Below are positions 63,428-64,000 of a stretch of 64,000 bases of DNA, piece after piece (position 1 is the first letter of the stretch; each line of letters opens with the position of its first letter). The notes beneath the pieces are model-generated. The model made no database searches and was not told the DNA's origin. It was given only the letters and a program-made list of their open reading frames with translations. The DNA is from Pilasporangium apinafurcum (lineage: Eukaryota > Oomycota > Peronosporomycetes > Pythiales > Pythiaceae). The translations under genes and the position numbers were made by a program. The stretch is from positions 818,158 to 882,157 of the forward strand of contig BCKE01000002.1 in the NCBI GenBank assembly GCA_001600495.1, written 5' to 3'.

Positions 63428-64000
63428 TCAGGCGAAGTGTTCGCGNAAGATAGATCCGCCGATATTCTTGTGGAAGATGTTCTTTGCGGCANTTACATCA
63501 CNATCGTGATNAAACGTACACTTCTTGNATTTGAATGTCTCGCTTTCACCAAGTCTCTTGTTGATCTTCCCGCAGCGTGAGCANGAGATGGACGTGTATC
63601 TCTCACAGACTTCTTCCAAGTGTCCGCCTGTGCGCTCCATCTTCTGTGTTAGGAGCATTCTGAACTGATAATGTGACTGAGCCAACATCATCCGCGTCGT
63701 CNGACTTGAAATCTTGCGCTTGCGTCCACGTACTGTCAGCATCTCCTCTGGCTCCCATAAGTTTCTTGGTGTTGNATCTTCAACTTCCTCACGTACATAT
63801 CTCGCAGACATTTTTTTTGTCTGAAACGTTGGTAACAGTACCTCATGATAATTGTCGCTCAGCCACCGCGAGAGCTTCTGNTGCATATCATTGACCATCN
63901 GTGACACCTTTCTCAACAGAAACCGAATCTTGCGTCGCAGACGATAACGCTGACGTTTGCTCGTGCGTATTCTTTGTCGTGCTTGCTTCTTCGCAGTCCG
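63428..64000 (-). CDS. Partial Fanzor/TnpB-like RNA-guided nuclease (C-terminal part)
   Basis: The minus-strand frame is open from the window edge to a stop at 63430-63428, 190 codons. It opens with a basic stretch (RTAKKQARQRIRTSKRQRYR) and has KLSRWLSDNYHEVLLPTFQT. After SHYQFRMLLTQKMERTGG comes the TnpB-type zinc ribbon, CSRCGKINKRLGESETFK plus a second CxxC region, and then HD-x-DV-x-AAKNIFHKN, the last RuvC motif. This order is that of TnpB and its eukaryotic relatives, the Fanzors. About ten undetermined bases lie in it, so several residues are unknown, but no stop interrupts it. The 5' half lies outside the window. It is the least decayed copy here. Confidence 0.8.
   Translation of the reverse strand, partial: RTAKKQARQRIRTSKRQRYRLRRKIRFLLRKVSXMVNDMXQKLSRWLSDNYHEVLLPTFQTKKMSARYVREEVEDXTPRNLWEPEEMLTVRGRKRKISSXTTRMMLAQSHYQFRMLLTQKMERTGGHLEEVCERYTSIXCSRCGKINKRLGESETFKXKKCTFXHDXDVXAAKNIFHKNIGGSIXREHFA

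Noticed and set aside
1-64000. CRISPR arrays, bacterial operons or phage features
   Set aside because: No spaced direct repeats; genes have spliceosomal introns throughout.

Overview
The window is eukaryotic nuclear DNA, gene-dense, with short GT-AG introns of about 50-100 bp and compact intergenic spacers. The mix of genes (a tyrosinase with a signal peptide, a very large PH-containing VPS13 protein, Kir-type K+ channels, a CCT-motif protein, decayed and one better preserved Fanzor/TnpB-like elements) fits a stramenopile, most likely an oomycete. I cannot name the genus from sequence alone. All exon coordinates below were worked out by hand from splice signals, frame continuity and family motifs.

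Left part (1-20.1 kb): a partial minus-strand CDS at the edge; a mitochondrial FAM210/DUF1279-like membrane protein; a Kir channel gene that encodes two complete Kir subunits in one polypeptide; pyroglutamyl-peptidase I; a LARP4-like La-module protein; then a minus-strand run with a BED-finger/hAT-derived gene, a secreted tyrosinase, two adjacent TrhO-type tRNA U34 hydroxylase paralogues, and a TRF4/PAPD5-type poly(A) polymerase. The first TrhO paralogue is fused to a class I O-methyltransferase. The two paralogues share a 582-bp block that looks identical.

Middle (20.4-45.3 kb): a Tra2-like SR protein; the GPI mannosyltransferase PIG-B (12 exons); a 4,644-residue VPS13 lipid-transfer protein with C2, split PH/DEP, PDZ and PH modules; a Derlin; RNA polymerase II subunit RPB3; and an Atg14/UVRAG-like subunit of the class III PI3-kinase complex.

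Right part (45.3-64 kb): an alkaline phosphatase, a histidine phosphatase with a decayed copy next to it, MTFP1-like protein, a 1,965-residue Sfi1-type centrin-binding protein, a small unknown gene, a CDK1-type kinase, a CCT-motif protein, a DCN1-like neddylation factor and, at the edge, the C-terminal half of a Fanzor/TnpB-like nuclease. Relics of this element lie at about 2.04, 41.5, 46.1 and 61.5 kb.

Most genes are unrelated housekeeping functions. The strongest candidates for new biology are the TrhO-O-methyltransferase fusion (both steps of 5-methoxyuridine synthesis on one chain) and the two-in-one Kir channel.
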